From Variovorax boronicumulans (GTDB taxonomy: Bacteria; Pseudomonadota; Gammaproteobacteria; Burkholderiales; Burkholderiaceae_C): a DNA stretch of 64,000 nucleotides. Within the stretch, counting starts at the first letter, position 1, and each line of letters opens with the position of its first letter. The position numbers and the translations under genes are program-made. This document shows, one piece after another, positions 63,026 to 64,000 of this stretch. Where the stretch lies: assembly GCF_007677875.1 (NCBI RefSeq), contig NZ_VEDO01000020.1, forward strand, positions 1 to 64,000. Reading direction: 5' to 3'. The notes under the pieces are model-generated. The model was not told the origin of the DNA. It saw only the letters and a program-made list of their open reading frames with translations, and did no database searches.

Positions 63026-64000
<975 letters not shown>

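Overview
The window is a high-GC chromosomal segment that looks like a betaproteobacterium of the order Burkholderiales, most probably Comamonadaceae or a close relative. The grounds are the tight gene packing, two Bug-family (tripartite tricarboxylate) periplasmic receptors, DUF3138 and DUF3016 proteins, a tktA-gapA pair and a MurU-type nucleotidyltransferase. Family calls come from reading translated sequence; no database search was run. I see no rRNA, tRNA, CRISPR array, prophage or intact insertion sequence.

Layout. (1) 1-3230: the glucarate dehydratase gene gudD (cut by the window edge), a Bug receptor and a LacI regulator, with two LacI-type operators 21 bp apart. (2) 3299-4131: wreckage of an ABC-2 exporter in which an internal deletion fused the start of the ATPase gene to the body of a permease. 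(3) 4181-20142: a cytochrome b561 gene, then a large polyamine catabolism and uptake locus: agmatinase, a type III glutamine-synthetase-like ligase, PuuC, a DUF3138 outer-membrane protein, a PotFGHI-type transporter, a SpuC-type transaminase, PuuA, PuuD and PuuB, with a divergent Lrp/AsnC regulator. Together these could take agmatine or putrescine through gamma-glutamyl intermediates to GABA. (4) 20150-24904: small unrelated genes (class II amidotransferase, drug exporter, tautomerase, CWC protein, DUF1304, AI-2E family exporter, VOC protein).

(5) 24994-37118: a hydantoin/D-amino-acid locus. It has D-hydantoinase, a polar amino acid ABC transporter, N-carbamoyl-D-amino acid hydrolase, a PLP dehydratase-like enzyme and a Bug receptor on one strand. 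Hydantoin racemase, an FAD-linked hydroxyacid oxidase and a GhrA-like reductase lie on the other. A LysR regulator sits between, and matching LysR-type sites lie at the same distance from both predicted promoters. (6) 37119-38743: a decayed patch with a YhcG/DUF1016 nuclease gene broken by a frameshift. (7) 38845-45880: malate synthase G, a serine hydrolase, a DUF3016 lipoprotein, a likely mct-meh pair (mesaconyl-CoA C1-C4 isomerase and hydratase) and a second PuuD-like hydrolase. (8) 45971-51619: an S8 protease with a probable GlyGly-CTERM tail, SlyD, a PAP2 phosphatase, TetR with its target VOC gene, and an MFS transporter.

(9) 51623-56018: a two-component system divergent from a striking pair, a RidA-domain lipoprotein followed by a Tat-signal lipoprotein that is a PLP-dependent class V aminotransferase. 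This suggests PLP and enamine chemistry outside the cytoplasm and is the best candidate for an undescribed system. (10) 56038-64000: a DUF3883-like protein, a coiled-coil protein, gapA, tktA, a metallo-hydrolase, an esterase-like phytase-family protein, wrbA and the start of murU.
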